In this document: positions 42,209 through 50,990 of the stretch, in pieces
How positions within the stretch are numbered: position 1 is the first letter of the stretch
Layout of the letters: the number at the start of each line of letters is the position of its first letter
Assembly: GCA_023404095.1 (NCBI GenBank)
Contig: JAEYDD010000038.1
Span: forward strand, 62,001-126,000
Direction of reading: 5' to 3'
Origin: Pseudomonadota bacterium
GTDB lineage: Bacteria; Pseudomonadota; Alphaproteobacteria; Rhizobiales; Rhizobiaceae
Length of the DNA stretch: 64,000 nucleotides
Notes under the pieces: generated by a model
Databases searched by the model: none
The model's input: only the letters and a program-made list of their open reading frames with translations
What the model was told of the DNA's origin: nothing
Program-made: the position numbers and the translations under genes

Positions 42209-42911
42209 TTCGCAACCGCTTCTTTCCGTGCGCGAGCTCAATGCCTGGTACGGCGAAAGTCACGCGCTGCATGGCGTCGATCTGGATATCTGGCCGGGTG
42301 AAACCGTGACCCTTCTCGGCCGCAACGGCGTGGGAAAGACCACGACTTTGCGGGCCATCATGGGCATTCTTCGCAAGCGCACCGGTTCGGTGACTTTCGA
42401 TGGGCAGGATGTGCTCAAGCTGCCGCTGCACCGCACTGCCCATGCCGGCATCGGCTTCGTGCCGGAAGAGCGCGGCATCTTCGCGACACTGACGGTCGAG
42501 GAGAACCTGCTGCTGCCGCCGGTCGTCGACAGGGGCGGAATGTCGGTCGAGCAAATCTACACGCTGTTCCCAAACCTGCTGGAGCGGCGCTCAAGTCCCG
42601 GAACGAAGCTGTCCGGCGGTGAACAGCAGATGCTGGCGATCGCCCGCATCCTGCGCACCGGCGTCAAACTGATCCTCCTTGACGAGCCAACCGAAGGGCT
42701 TGCGCCTGTCATCGTCCAGCGCATCGGCGAAATGCTGCTTGCCCTCAAGCAGCGCGGGCTGACCGTGCTTCTGGTCGAGCAGAACTTCCGCTTCGCGGCC
42801 AAGATCGCCGACCGCTTCTATGTGATGGATCACGGCCAGGTCACCGACAGCTTCACCACCGCGCAGCTGCCGGATCGTATCCAGTCACTCAACCGGGCGC
42901 TCGGAGTCTGA
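42201..42911 (+). CDS. livF: Branched-chain-type ABC ATPase, LivF family (second system)
   Basis: 236 residues from ATG 42201, which overlaps the livG stop; ATG 42195 is also possible. GRNGVGKT (Walker A), LSGGEQQMLAIARIL and LILLDEPTEGLAP are canonical. FVPEERGIFATLTVEENLLL is a LivF Q-loop region. It drives import together with the upstream LivG. Confidence 0.9.
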   Translation: MHNSQPLLSVRELNAWYGESHALHGVDLDIWPGETVTLLGRNGVGKTTTLRAIMGILRKRTGSVTFDGQDVLKLPLHRTAHAGIGFVPEERGIFATLTVEENLLLPPVVDRGGMSVEQIYTLFPNLLERRSSPGTKLSGGEQQMLAIARILRTGVKLILLDEPTEGLAPVIVQRIGEMLLALKQRGLTVLLVEQNFRFAAKIADRFYVMDHGQVTDSFTTAQLPDRIQSLNRALGV

Positions 42912-42913
42912 CC

Positions 42914-43801
42914 ATGACGATGATTTTCGGAATTCCCCTCCAGGCGCTCCTGGGCCAGCTTCTCGTCGGCTTGATCAACGGTTCGTTCTATGCCGTGCTC
43001 AGCCTCGGCCTCGCTGTCATATTCGGACTCCTGCGTATCATCAATTTCGCCCATGGCGCGCTCTACATGCTGGGCGCCTTCGTCGGCTACCTCTTGCTTT
43101 CCTTCGCGGGCATCGGCTACTGGCCGGCGCTGATCGTCGCACCGCTCATCGTCGGGCTCTTCGGCGCGGTTCTCGAACGCACCATGCTGTCGCGCCTCTA
43201 CAAGCTCGATCATCTCTACAGCCTGCTCTTCACCTTCGGGCTGGCGCTCTTTATCGAAGGCACGTTCCGCTATTTCTACGGCTCGTCTGGCCAACCCTAC
43301 GCGGTACCGCCCAGCCTTGCCGGCGGCACCAATCTCGGCTTCATGTTCCTGCCGAATTACCGCGCGTGGGTCGTCGTCGCGTCCTTTGCGGTCTGCATTG
43401 GCACCTGGTTCCTGATCGAGCGGACGAAGCTCGGCTCCTACCTGCGGGCGGCGACGGAGAACCCGACGCTCGTGCAGGCGTTCGGCGTCAACGTACCGCT
43501 CCTGCTGACGTTCACCTATGCCTTCGGCTGCGCACTGGCCGGCTTCACCGGCATTCTCGCCGCGCCGATCTACCAGGTGAGCCCGGTGATGGGCTCCAAC
43601 ATCATCATCATCGTCTTTGCCGTGGTCGTCGTCGGCGGCATGGGGTCGATCTTCGGGGCAATCGCAACCGGCTATCTGCTCGGTCTCGCCGAGGGACTGA
43701 CGAAGGTCATCTATCCCGAAGCGTCCAACATCGTCGTCTTCGTCATCATGGCTGTGGTGCTTCTGCTTCGCCCGGCCGGACTTTTCGGAAAGGAAGCGTG
43801 A
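42914..43801 (+). CDS. livH: Branched-chain-type ABC permease, LivH family (second system)
   Basis: 295 residues. The LivH opening LINGSFYAVLSLGLAVIFGLLRIINFAHGALYMLGAF is clear, with eight helices and VGGMGSIFGAIATGYLLG before the terminal LRPAGLFGKE. Tight spacing on both sides (2 and 1 bases). It forms the channel with LivM. Confidence 0.9.
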   Translation: MTMIFGIPLQALLGQLLVGLINGSFYAVLSLGLAVIFGLLRIINFAHGALYMLGAFVGYLLLSFAGIGYWPALIVAPLIVGLFGAVLERTMLSRLYKLDHLYSLLFTFGLALFIEGTFRYFYGSSGQPYAVPPSLAGGTNLGFMFLPNYRAWVVVASFAVCIGTWFLIERTKLGSYLRAATENPTLVQAFGVNVPLLLTFTYAFGCALAGFTGILAAPIYQVSPVMGSNIIIIVFAVVVVGGMGSIFGAIATGYLLGLAEGLTKVIYPEASNIVVFVIMAVVLLLRPAGLFGKEA

Positions 43802-43802
43802 C

Positions 43803-44780
43803 ATGACCGAGGCGTCCCTGTCCCAACCCATCGTCGAGCCGGCCACTGGCCGCGCCCCCCTGCAGCTCCTCGCCGTCTGCATCGGCATTGCCGCGCTCGT
43901 CGCCGCGCCGATGTTCTTCTATCCGATCTTCGTCATGAAGATCCTGTGCTTTGCACTGTTTGCCTCGGCCTTCAACCTGCTGCTCGGCTATACTGGGCTT
44001 CTTTCCTTCGGCCATGCGGCCTTTTTCGGAGGTGCGGCCTATGTGACGGCCCATGCGGCGAAAGTTTGGGGTTTTCCACCCGAACTCGCCGTCATTGCCG
44101 GGGTATCAAGCGCCATCGTGATCGGTGCGGTCATCGGTTTCCTCGCCATCAGGCGGCAGGGCATCTATTTCGCGATGATCACGCTTGCGCTGTCGCAGAT
44201 GTTCTACTTCTTCTGCCTGCAAGCGCCGTTTACCGGCGGGGAAGACGGCATTCAGGGCGTGCCGCGCGGCAAGCTCTTTGGTCTGGTAGACCTCGGCCAG
44301 ACGATGAACATGTATTATTTCGTCCTCGGCGTGTTCCTGCTCGGCACCTTCGCCATCTGGCGGATCGTCAACTCGCCCTTCGGCGCGATCCTCAAATCAA
44401 TACGCGAAAACGAGACCCGGGCCATTTCGCTTGGCCTGTCCGTCAATGCCTACAAGCTCTCGGCTTTCGTCATGTCGGCCGCCATTGCCGGGCTTGCGGG
44501 ATCAACCAAGGCTTTGATCTTCCAGTTCGCGACACTGACCGACGTGACATGGCAGATGTCGGGCGAGGTAATCCTGATGACGCTGATGGGCGGCATCGGC
44601 ACGTTGCTCGGGCCGGTGGTCGGGGCAGGTCTCGTGGTGACCTTGCAAAACGTGCTTGCCACCTCCGAATTCCCGGTCACGGTCATCACCGGCGCCACCT
44701 TCATGCTCTGCGTCCTCGCCTTCCGCCGCGGCATCGTCGGCGAGTTCGAAGCAGCGATCGACAGATGGAAACGCCGATGA
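43803..44780 (+). CDS. livM: Branched-chain-type ABC permease, LivM family (second system)
   Basis: 325 residues. LLLGYTGLLSFGHAAFFGGAAYV, the LivM signature, lies near residue 60; the ATPase-contact loop (LKSIRENETRAISLGLSV) follows. LMGGIGTLLGPVVGAGLVV is the late conserved helix. The stop overlaps the thioesterase start (ATGA), linking transport to CoA metabolism in one transcript. Confidence 0.9.
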   Translation: MTEASLSQPIVEPATGRAPLQLLAVCIGIAALVAAPMFFYPIFVMKILCFALFASAFNLLLGYTGLLSFGHAAFFGGAAYVTAHAAKVWGFPPELAVIAGVSSAIVIGAVIGFLAIRRQGIYFAMITLALSQMFYFFCLQAPFTGGEDGIQGVPRGKLFGLVDLGQTMNMYYFVLGVFLLGTFAIWRIVNSPFGAILKSIRENETRAISLGLSVNAYKLSAFVMSAAIAGLAGSTKALIFQFATLTDVTWQMSGEVILMTLMGGIGTLLGPVVGAGLVVTLQNVLATSEFPVTVITGATFMLCVLAFRRGIVGEFEAAIDRWKRR

Positions 44781-45265
44781 GCGAGGACAGAAGCCTGCTG
44801 CGCATTCTCTCCACAACGGTCAGCGACAGCTGGGTCGACTACAACGGCCATATGGGCGACTACGCCTATGGCATCGTGTTCTCCGATGCGGCCACCGCCT
44901 ATATGGACCGGATCGGAATCGACGAGACTTACCGGACCGAAACGGGGGCGACGCTTTACACGCTCGACAGCCGCATCGGTTTCCTCAAGGAATGTCACGC
45001 CGGCGAAGCCCTCCATGTCGACATTCTCGTGCTTGCGGCGGACGCAAAGCGCCTGCATCTCTTCATGCGGCTGGTCAATTCAGCCGGCGATGAACTGGCG
45101 CTATGCGAGCAGGTGCTGATGCATGTGTCGCGGGCGGAGGGCGTACCACGCTCGGCGTCGCTGCCAGCGCCTCAGCTGGAAAGGCTGCTGGCCGATCTCG
45201 AAATCCACAGCGACATCGAGCGCCCCGCCTGGCTCAGCAGGCGGATCGGGTTGTCGCGCGGTTGA
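44777..45265 (+). CDS. Hotdog-fold acyl-CoA thioesterase
   Basis: 162 residues from ATG 44777. The hotdog thioesterase motif SWVDYNGHMGDYAYGIVFSDA carries the catalytic Asp-Asn-Gly-His, and LHLFMRLVNSAGDELALCEQ is the second strand pair. This subgroup resembles the thioesterase part of carnitine dehydrogenase fusions. It would release CoA from a pathway intermediate or relieve CoA trapping. Last gene of the operon, followed by a strong terminator. Confidence 0.87.
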   Translation: MSEDRSLLRILSTTVSDSWVDYNGHMGDYAYGIVFSDAATAYMDRIGIDETYRTETGATLYTLDSRIGFLKECHAGEALHVDILVLAADAKRLHLFMRLVNSAGDELALCEQVLMHVSRAEGVPRSASLPAPQLERLLADLEIHSDIERPAWLSRRIGLSRG

Positions 45266-45285
45266 TCTCTTCGGTGCTGAAAAGG

Positions 45286-45323
45286 ACAATGCCCCGGACA
45301 CTTGGTTGTGTCCGGGGCATTGT
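45286..45323. terminator. Perfect 16-bp bidirectional terminator hairpin
   Basis: ACAATGCCCCGGACAC (45286-45301) and its exact complement (45308-45323) flank a 6-base loop TTGGTT. It lies between the convergent thioesterase and thiolase stops and separates the two arms of the regulon. Confidence 0.7.
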
Positions 45324-45352
45324 GGTTCGCGGTTGACCGAATTGGCCCTATG

Positions 45353-46555
45353 TCAGGCGATCTCGAAAAGGCCGGCAGCCCCCATGCCGCCACCGATGCA
45401 CATCGTCACCACGACATAGCGAAGACCGAGACGACGACCTTCGATCAGCGCGTGGCCGACCATCCGCGCGCCGGACATGCCATAGGGGTGGCCGATGGAG
45501 ATTGCGCCGCCGTTTATGTTCAGCTTTTCGTTGTCGATGCCAAGCCGATCGCGGCAATAGAGGACTTGCGAGGCAAACGCCTCGTTCAGTTCCCACAAGC
45601 CGATGTCATCGACTTTCAAACCATGCTGCGCGAGGAGTTTCGGCACGGCAAAGACCGGGCCGATGCCCATCTCCTCCGGCACGCAGCCGGCTACAGCGAT
45701 GCCGCGATAGATGCCGAGTGGCGACAGGCCGCGCCGTTCCGCCTCGCGGGCTTCCATCAGCACGGATGCCGATGCGCCATCGGAGAGTTGCGAGGCATTG
45801 CCTGCCGTGACGAAACGGCCCGCTGGCACGATCTCGCCGCCGGCAAACACCGGCTTCAGGGAGGACAGTCCCTCCAGCGTCGTCTCGGGGCGATTGCCTT
45901 CGTCCTTGGCGAGAACAATTGTTTGCGTTGACGTCTCGCGGGTCGCCTTGTCGATGACCAGCATCGTCGTTTCGAGCGGCACGATCTCCGCATTGAGGCG
46001 ACCGCTCGCCTGCGCCTGCGCCGTCCGCTGTTGCGATTGCAGGGCGTATGCATCCTGCGCTTCGCGGGAGACGCCATAGCGGGCAGCAACGACCTCGGCC
46101 GTTTCAATCATGCTGGCATAGGTCGAAGGCAGGTTCTTCATGAGCCAGGGATCGTGCCACCGATCCGTGTTCATGCGCTCGTTCTGCACCAGCGATATCT
46201 GCTCGACGCCGCCGCCGACCGTGACGGTCATGCCGTCCGCGATGATCTGCTTGGCCGCGATCGCGATGCCCATGAGGCCCGAGGCGCATTGACGGTCAAC
46301 GCTCTGGCCGGCGACGGTGACGGGCAGGCCCGCTCTCAGGGCCGCAGTCCGCCCGATGTTCATGTGGGTCGTGCCCTGCTGGAGCGCTGCTCCCAGGACC
46401 ACGTCATCGACCTCACCGGGATCGACCCCGGCGCGTGCTATCGCATGGGCAATGGCGTGGCCCGCAAGCATGGGCGCGGTCGTGTCGTTGAACGCGCCGC
46501 GATAGGCTTTGCCGATCGGCGTGCGGGCAGTGGATACGATGACGGCTTCTCTCAT
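45353..46555 (-). CDS. Acetyl-CoA acetyltransferase / thiolase
   Basis: 400 residues from ATG 46555; the open frame beyond is in other genes. The nucleophile Cys is in SVDRQCASGLMGI. The thiolase blocks ELNEAFASQ and INGGAISIGHPYGMSGARMVGH are present, and the second active Cys is in VTMCIGGGMGAAGLFEI. It cleaves a 3-oxoacyl-CoA to acetyl-CoA (or makes the reverse). It ends the MaoC-SDR-thioesterase-thiolase operon and completes a ring of beta-oxidation-like steps. Confidence 0.92.
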   Translation of the reverse strand: MREAVIVSTARTPIGKAYRGAFNDTTAPMLAGHAIAHAIARAGVDPGEVDDVVLGAALQQGTTHMNIGRTAALRAGLPVTVAGQSVDRQCASGLMGIAIAAKQIIADGMTVTVGGGVEQISLVQNERMNTDRWHDPWLMKNLPSTYASMIETAEVVAARYGVSREAQDAYALQSQQRTAQAQASGRLNAEIVPLETTMLVIDKATRETSTQTIVLAKDEGNRPETTLEGLSSLKPVFAGGEIVPAGRFVTAGNASQLSDGASASVLMEAREAERRGLSPLGIYRGIAVAGCVPEEMGIGPVFAVPKLLAQHGLKVDDIGLWELNEAFASQVLYCRDRLGIDNEKLNINGGAISIGHPYGMSGARMVGHALIEGRRLGLRYVVVTMCIGGGMGAAGLFEIA

Positions 46556-46568
46556 TGTTATCTCCTCC

Positions 46569-47024
46569 TCAATCCCTGGAAACCAGCAGTCGCTCCGCCA
46601 AGGCGCGATGCTCCGGACCAAGAGCAACCGGCCGGCGGGTCGCCCGATCGACATAGACGTGCACGTAGCCGCCCTGGGCGGCCGCATGATCCTGATCCTC
46701 GCGGAAAAGCGCGAAGCCCCAGGACAGGCTTGTGTTGCCGATCCGATCCACGCGAACCCCGACCGTGACGCGGTCGGGATAGGAGACCTCCGAGAAGTAA
46801 TTCGTGTAGCTCTGGGCCACAACGCCGATCGGCCCCTCGCCATGAAGATCGAGCGCGCCAGCCTCGATCAGCACGCGGTTGAGCGCGGAATCGAAGTATT
46901 CCATGTAGACGACATTGTTCATGTGGCCGTAGAGGTCCATGTCGTTCCAGCGGGTCTCCATGTCGAAGAACCGGCGATACTCCTGCCTGTGATGGGCGGT
47001 CGCCCGCGCCGGTGCTGCCGTCAT
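46569..47024 (-). CDS. 4-hydroxybenzoyl-CoA thioesterase-like hotdog protein
   Basis: 151 residues. The 4HBT motif ETRWNDMDLYGHMNNVVYMEYFDSA holds the catalytic Asp and the loop. The second half (GNTSLSWGFALFRED) completes the fold. The start overlaps the SDR stop by ATGA, and it is followed by the thiolase after 13 bases. Two thioesterases in one regulon, one on each arm, suggest different CoA-ester substrates. Confidence 0.88.
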   Translation of the reverse strand: MTAAPARATAHHRQEYRRFFDMETRWNDMDLYGHMNNVVYMEYFDSALNRVLIEAGALDLHGEGPIGVVAQSYTNYFSEVSYPDRVTVGVRVDRIGNTSLSWGFALFREDQDHAAAQGGYVHVYVDRATRRPVALGPEHRALAERLLVSRD

Positions 47025-47950
47025 GCCTTTATCTCGGTGGCTGGGGCCTCGGCCGTCCGGGCTCTGGCGATGATGCGGTCGACATGGGCAAGCCCGGCTT
47101 CGGTCTCGATCGAACCGTCGAGGCTGGATATGGTCGCGAAGGCTTCGGCAACGGCTTCCGGCGTGCGCTTGCCTTCCGGCAGGTAGACGCCTTCGCTTTC
47201 GACAATTGCCATGCGCGCCACTGTGCCGGCGCCGGCCAGAAGCGCAACCCGGCTCGGAGCGTCCTCACCGACGAGGAAGAGAGCGGCCGGAACGACGTTC
47301 TCCGGCGCGAGATGACGCAGCGTCTCCTCGTCCATCATGTCGCCGGTCATCCGGGTGGCTGCCGTCGGCAGGACGGCATTGACCTTGATGCCGTAGCGGG
47401 CGCCTTCGAAATGCAGGACGTTCATCAGGCCGATGAGCCCGGCCTTGGCGGCACCGTAGTTCGACTGGCCGAAATTGCCGTAAACACCCGACGTCGAGGA
47501 GGTCATGAGAATGCGGCCATACCCCTGCGCCCGCATGGCTTCCCAGACGGCCTTGGTCGCATTGGCCGATCCGATGAGATGCACATCGACGACGGCGCGG
47601 AAATCTTCCGTCGACATCTTGGCGAAGGTCTTGTCGCGCAGGATGCCGGCATTGTTGATCAGAACGTCGATGCGGCCGAATGCGGCAAGCGTGCGGGCGA
47701 CCAACGCCTGCATGTCCTCGAAGCTTGTCACGTTGCCGCCATCTGCAATCGCCTGACCGCCCCTCTGGCGGATTTCCGTCACGACCTTTTCAGCCGCCTC
47801 GCTGGATCCGCCGCTTCCGTCGCGCGATCCGCCGAAGTCGTTGATGACGACCTTGGCGCCGCGAACAGCAAGTTCCAGCGCATAGGCGCGGCCAAGACCG
47901 CCGCCGGCACCCGTCACGATGGCAACGCGGTTTTCGAAGGAAATGCTCAT
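47021..47950 (-). CDS. SDR 3-hydroxyacyl-CoA dehydrogenase (HSD17B4/MFE-2-like)
   Basis: 309 residues. VTGAGGGLGRAYALELAVRG, then VINDFGG and the insert GGSSEAAEKVVTEIRQRGG are the peroxisomal multifunctional enzyme type 2 pattern. NNAGILRDKTFAKM and SSTSGVYGNFGQSNYGAAKAG give the catalytic Ser-Tyr-Lys. It oxidises 3-hydroxyacyl-CoA to 3-oxoacyl-CoA with NAD. The MaoC gene directly upstream supplies the hydratase half of the same eukaryotic-like pair. Confidence 0.9.
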   Translation of the reverse strand: MSISFENRVAIVTGAGGGLGRAYALELAVRGAKVVINDFGGSRDGSGGSSEAAEKVVTEIRQRGGQAIADGGNVTSFEDMQALVARTLAAFGRIDVLINNAGILRDKTFAKMSTEDFRAVVDVHLIGSANATKAVWEAMRAQGYGRILMTSSTSGVYGNFGQSNYGAAKAGLIGLMNVLHFEGARYGIKVNAVLPTAATRMTGDMMDEETLRHLAPENVVPAALFLVGEDAPSRVALLAGAGTVARMAIVESEGVYLPEGKRTPEAVAEAFATISSLDGSIETEAGLAHVDRIIARARTAEAPATEIKA

Positions 47951-47960
47951 GGTTCTGTCC

Positions 47961-48419
47961 TCAATTCGTTGTCAGTACCAGCCAGTCGGCGGCGAGCGCC
48001 GGCTTCGGCTGACCTTCGATATCCACGGTGGCGGCGTAGGTGGCGAGGGTGCCGCCGCCCTTTTGCTGGCTGGCGACGAGATTGAAACGGGCGCGAATGC
48101 GAGCGCCTGATCGAACCGGCGCCAGGAAGCGAACTTTGTCGAAGCCGTAGTTGATCTCGGCCGCTCCGGCCGCGGGTTCGGCAAAGACCTGCCGGCTCAG
48201 CTTCGTCAGCAGCGAGAGCACGAGAAAACCGTGCGCGATGGTCCCGCCGAAGGAGCTTTCCCGGGCGGCGCGTACGGGATCGACATGAATGAACTGATGG
48301 TCGTCGACGACATCAGCAAAACGATCGATCAAGTCCTGATCGATCTGCATCCAGTCGGTGACGAGGGGAATTGCGGCATCGGCAGTCGCGCCGTTTTCCA
48401 CCGCGGGAAGAGTGTCCAA
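47961..48419 (-). CDS. MaoC-family enoyl-CoA hydratase
   Basis: 152 residues from TTG 48419, preceded by AGGAGGA at six to seven bases; the open frame to 48527 would cross the operator. The hydratase-2 motif FADVVDDHQFIHVDP contains the catalytic Asp and His, followed by FGGTIAHGFLVLSLL. It hydrates a trans-2-enoyl-CoA to a 3-hydroxyacyl-CoA. It is the first gene of the minus-strand arm of the regulon and, like the crotonase, begins with TTG. Confidence 0.87.
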   Translation of the reverse strand: MDTLPAVENGATADAAIPLVTDWMQIDQDLIDRFADVVDDHQFIHVDPVRAARESSFGGTIAHGFLVLSLLTKLSRQVFAEPAAGAAEINYGFDKVRFLAPVRSGARIRARFNLVASQQKGGGTLATYAATVDIEGQPKPALAADWLVLTTN

Positions 48420-48481
48420 AATTGTTCCTCCTGAAAGGCATGTGGCGTGCGGGGCCGCTCCAGATATCGCGACCGTCAACA

Positions 48482-48499
48482 ACATACTCAGTAGTATGC
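48482..48499. promoter_or_regulatory. TetR-type operator, copy 2
   Basis: ACATACT-CAGT-AGTATGC matches copy 1 at 39399-39416 at 16 of 18 positions and lies between the divergent MaoC (start 48419) and TetR (start 48602) genes. A TTGCAA hexamer flanks both copies on the upstream side of the promoter each would control. Confidence 0.7.
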
Positions 48500-48601
48500 A
48501 CTTGCAACGGGTGTTGTCCAGTGGCATTTTCGGCCAGCAAACGCAGGCAGTTGCTTTCCGGGGCGGGCCATAACTATAGTCAAATCAAAGGAGAGCTGCC
48601 C

Positions 48602-49231
48602 ATGATCGAGAATCGCCGCCAGGTCAGGACGGACGGGACGGGCAATGCGGATATTCTGGAGACAGCGGCCCAATGCTTCATGGAGCAGGGCTTCTCTGCG
48701 ACGAGCATCGATGACGTCGCGCGCCGGCTAGGTGCAACCAAGGGCCGCATCTATCACTACTACTCTTCCAAGACCGATCTGTTCTTCGACGTGCACCGCG
48801 AGGGGCTGGAGCGGCTGTTCCAGGCAGTTGAGCCGGTCATGGGGATTGAAGGCTCAGGCGTCGTTCGCCTGAGGGCCATGCTGACCGCGCATGCCATGGC
48901 AATGATGACCAACGCCGCCTTTGAAGCCGTCGTCGTCCAGGGCGTGCACATGCACCGCATGGCTGCCACGACTCCGGACCAGCGGCGTACGCTGGACGAT
49001 CTCATCGCCATCCGCCGGCGCTTCGAAAGCCTGTTCAAGCAGGTTCTGCAGGAGGGCATCGCCGACGGCTCGATCCGCAACATCGATGTTTCCATCAGCG
49101 CGAAGGCAATGCTCGGTGCCATTAACTGGCTTTCCGTCTGGTATCGCCCGGCACCGGACGAGACAGAAATGGATCGTCAGATGCTGGCAGAACGGATCGT
49201 CACGACCCAGATCGATGGTGTCCGTAGCTAA
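48602..49231 (+). CDS. TetR-family regulator of the CoA-dependent acid-degradation genes
   Basis: 209 residues from ATG 48602 after AAAGGAGAG. The HTH reads FSATSIDDVARRLGATKGRIYHYYSSKTDLFFDV. The C-terminal ligand half contains MAMMTNAAFEAVVVQGVHMHRMAA and a tail (ESLFKQVLQEGIADGSI) typical of acyl-CoA-responsive TetR proteins. It probably represses itself, the MaoC operon, the ligase operon and the crotonase-Liv operon through the shared palindrome. An acyl-CoA of the pathway is the likely inducer. Confidence 0.88.
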   Translation: MIENRRQVRTDGTGNADILETAAQCFMEQGFSATSIDDVARRLGATKGRIYHYYSSKTDLFFDVHREGLERLFQAVEPVMGIEGSGVVRLRAMLTAHAMAMMTNAAFEAVVVQGVHMHRMAATTPDQRRTLDDLIAIRRRFESLFKQVLQEGIADGSIRNIDVSISAKAMLGAINWLSVWYRPAPDETEMDRQMLAERIVTTQIDGVRS

Positions 49232-49530
49232 AGTGCTGCGGGGCGTTTTCCAACAGGCGAGATCGACCGCGCGGCCTGAAATCGTCGCTGGAATTGGCTT
49301 GCCCGTGAAGGGGAGTTGTCAGGCTATCGATCGTGATCGAAACATGCCCACTACACTCCATGAACAGGCTACCGCGCCCGTCACGGCTTTTCCAATACAC
49401 CATTCGCATGGGCGATGATCTGCTGCGGGAAATGGTGACGCGTGTAGGTGATGGCGGAATTCTTCATCCCACCATCTCTACGCCCCACTCACTGGCAGTG
49501 GGTTTATGTGACAACGCCCCCCGGGGGGCG
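49232..49530. other. 299-base stretch without a gene
   Basis: Between the TetR stop and the livF stop. It contains only a weak + strand hairpin: CCCACT (49484-49489), a 7-base loop, AGTGGG (49497-49502), then TTTAT, a possible terminator. No coding frame with a ribosome site could be supported. Confidence 0.5.
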
Positions 49531-49531
49531 T
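49514..49531. terminator. 18-bp GC palindrome at the livF stop
   Basis: ACGCCCCCC (49514-49522) is exactly complementary to GGGGGGCGT (49523-49531) with no loop. It overlaps the end of the third Liv operon, so it may stop minus-strand transcription. Confidence 0.4.
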
Positions 49532-50229
49532 CAGTGGCCGACGCCGAGATAAAGCTCGGCCGCACGCTGGTCGGCGAGCAGGCCGTCAGCCTGTCCTTCA
49601 AGTGCGACCTTGCCGGAATCCATGATCGCCCCGCGATGGGAGATCGCCAGCGCCTGGCGCGCGCGCTGCTCGATCAGCAGCACGGCCGTCCCGGTCTTCG
49701 CCAGTTCGCCGATACGACGGAAACTTTCGTCCGCCATGATCGGAGAGAGCGCCGCCGTCGGCTCGTCGAGCACGATCACGTCCGGACGGGTCATCAGGGC
49801 TCGAGCAAAGGCGAGTTGCTGTCGCTCGCCGCCCGACAGGCTGCCGGCGCGTGAACGCCGCCGCGCGTTAAGAGCCGGAAACAGGTCGAACATTTCGGCA
49901 ATGCGCTGCTTGCGGTCCTTCACGCCTTCGACCACTTCCAGGTTTTCGACAATGGTCAGCGCCGCGAAAACGTTGGCGGTCTGCGGCACGTAGCCGATGC
50001 CGGCGCGAGCGCGCTGCTCGGCCGGAACGCGGGTGATGTCGCGGCCAGACAGGGTAACACGGCCGTTGACGCGCGGGAGAAGGCCGACCACCGCCTTGGC
50101 CAGGGTGGATTTTCCTGCGCCGTTGGTGCCTGCCACAGTCAGGATCTCTCCCGCTTCGAGAGAGAGATTGATTCCGGTCAGAATGTCGGTCTCGCCATAT
50201 CCGCCGGTCAGGTTTTCGATCGTCAGCAT
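49531..50229 (-). CDS. livF: Branched-chain-type ABC ATPase, LivF family (third system)
   Basis: 232 residues. GTNGAGKS (Walker A; Thr in place of Pro), SLSGGERQQLAFARALM and VIVLDEPTAALSP are intact. It starts at the livG stop and ends the six-gene operon amidohydrolase-SBP-livH-livM-livG-livF. Confidence 0.9.
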   Translation of the reverse strand: MLTIENLTGGYGETDILTGINLSLEAGEILTVAGTNGAGKSTLAKAVVGLLPRVNGRVTLSGRDITRVPAEQRARAGIGYVPQTANVFAALTIVENLEVVEGVKDRKQRIAEMFDLFPALNARRRSRAGSLSGGERQQLAFARALMTRPDVIVLDEPTAALSPIMADESFRRIGELAKTGTAVLLIEQRARQALAISHRGAIMDSGKVALEGQADGLLADQRAAELYLGVGH

Positions 50230-50990
50230 CAGTTTGCTCCCCCTCCGATATAGGCTTCGCGGACGGCGGCATCGGAGAGCACGGCCGCCGGCTCGCCCGA
50301 GGCGATCAGCTTGCCGCGGTCCATGACGTAGAGCTTGCTGACAAGTTTCGACAGCGCGCCGAGATCATGCTCGATGATGAGAAAGCCGATGCCGCGCGCA
50401 TTGAGTTCGCGGATCTTTTGCGAAAGCTCCTCGATCAGCACAGGATTCACACCGGCGAAGGGCTCGTCCAGCATGATCAGGCGTGCACCGGTCATCAGCG
50501 CGCGGCCAAGCTCCAGCAGTTTCTTCTGACCGCCGGAAAGACGGCCTGCCGGCGTGTCCGCGACGACGCCGAGCTTGAGGAAACGGATGGTTTCCTCGAC
50601 CTTCCCGGCAATCTCCTTCTCCTGCCGGGCAACGCTGGCGGGCCGGAAGAAGGTCGTGATCAGATTCTCGCCACCCTGTCCCGGTGCGGCGGCCATCAGG
50701 TTTTCCCGAACGGTCATGTGCGCGAATTCGCGCGGCACCTGGAAGGTGCGCACCATGCCGGCCTGCGCCCGCTCCACGGCGGACGCTTTGCCCAGCGGCT
50801 TGCCGTCCAGCACGACGTCGCCGCCATTGCCGTCGAGAAAGCCGGTGACCAGCGAGAACAGTGTCGACTTTCCGGCGCCATTCGGTCCGATGACGCCGAT
50901 GATGTCGGCATCTTCCATTGTGATCGACACGCGGTCGACCACGGTCAGGCCGCCATAGGCCTTGCTCATCTCTTTGATTTCGAGGGTCAT
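50229..50990 (-). CDS. livG: Branched-chain-type ABC ATPase, LivG family (third system)
   Basis: 253 residues. GPNGAGKS, LSGGQKKLLELGRALM and LIMLDEPFAGVNP. The family Q-loop region VRTFQVPREFAHMTVRENLM is visible. It overlaps livM by ATGA, with the livF start immediately after. It provides half of the ATPase motor. Confidence 0.9.
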   Translation of the reverse strand: MTLEIKEMSKAYGGLTVVDRVSITMEDADIIGVIGPNGAGKSTLFSLVTGFLDGNGGDVVLDGKPLGKASAVERAQAGMVRTFQVPREFAHMTVRENLMAAAPGQGGENLITTFFRPASVARQEKEIAGKVEETIRFLKLGVVADTPAGRLSGGQKKLLELGRALMTGARLIMLDEPFAGVNPVLIEELSQKIRELNARGIGFLIIEHDLGALSKLVSKLYVMDRGKLIASGEPAAVLSDAAVREAYIGGGAN

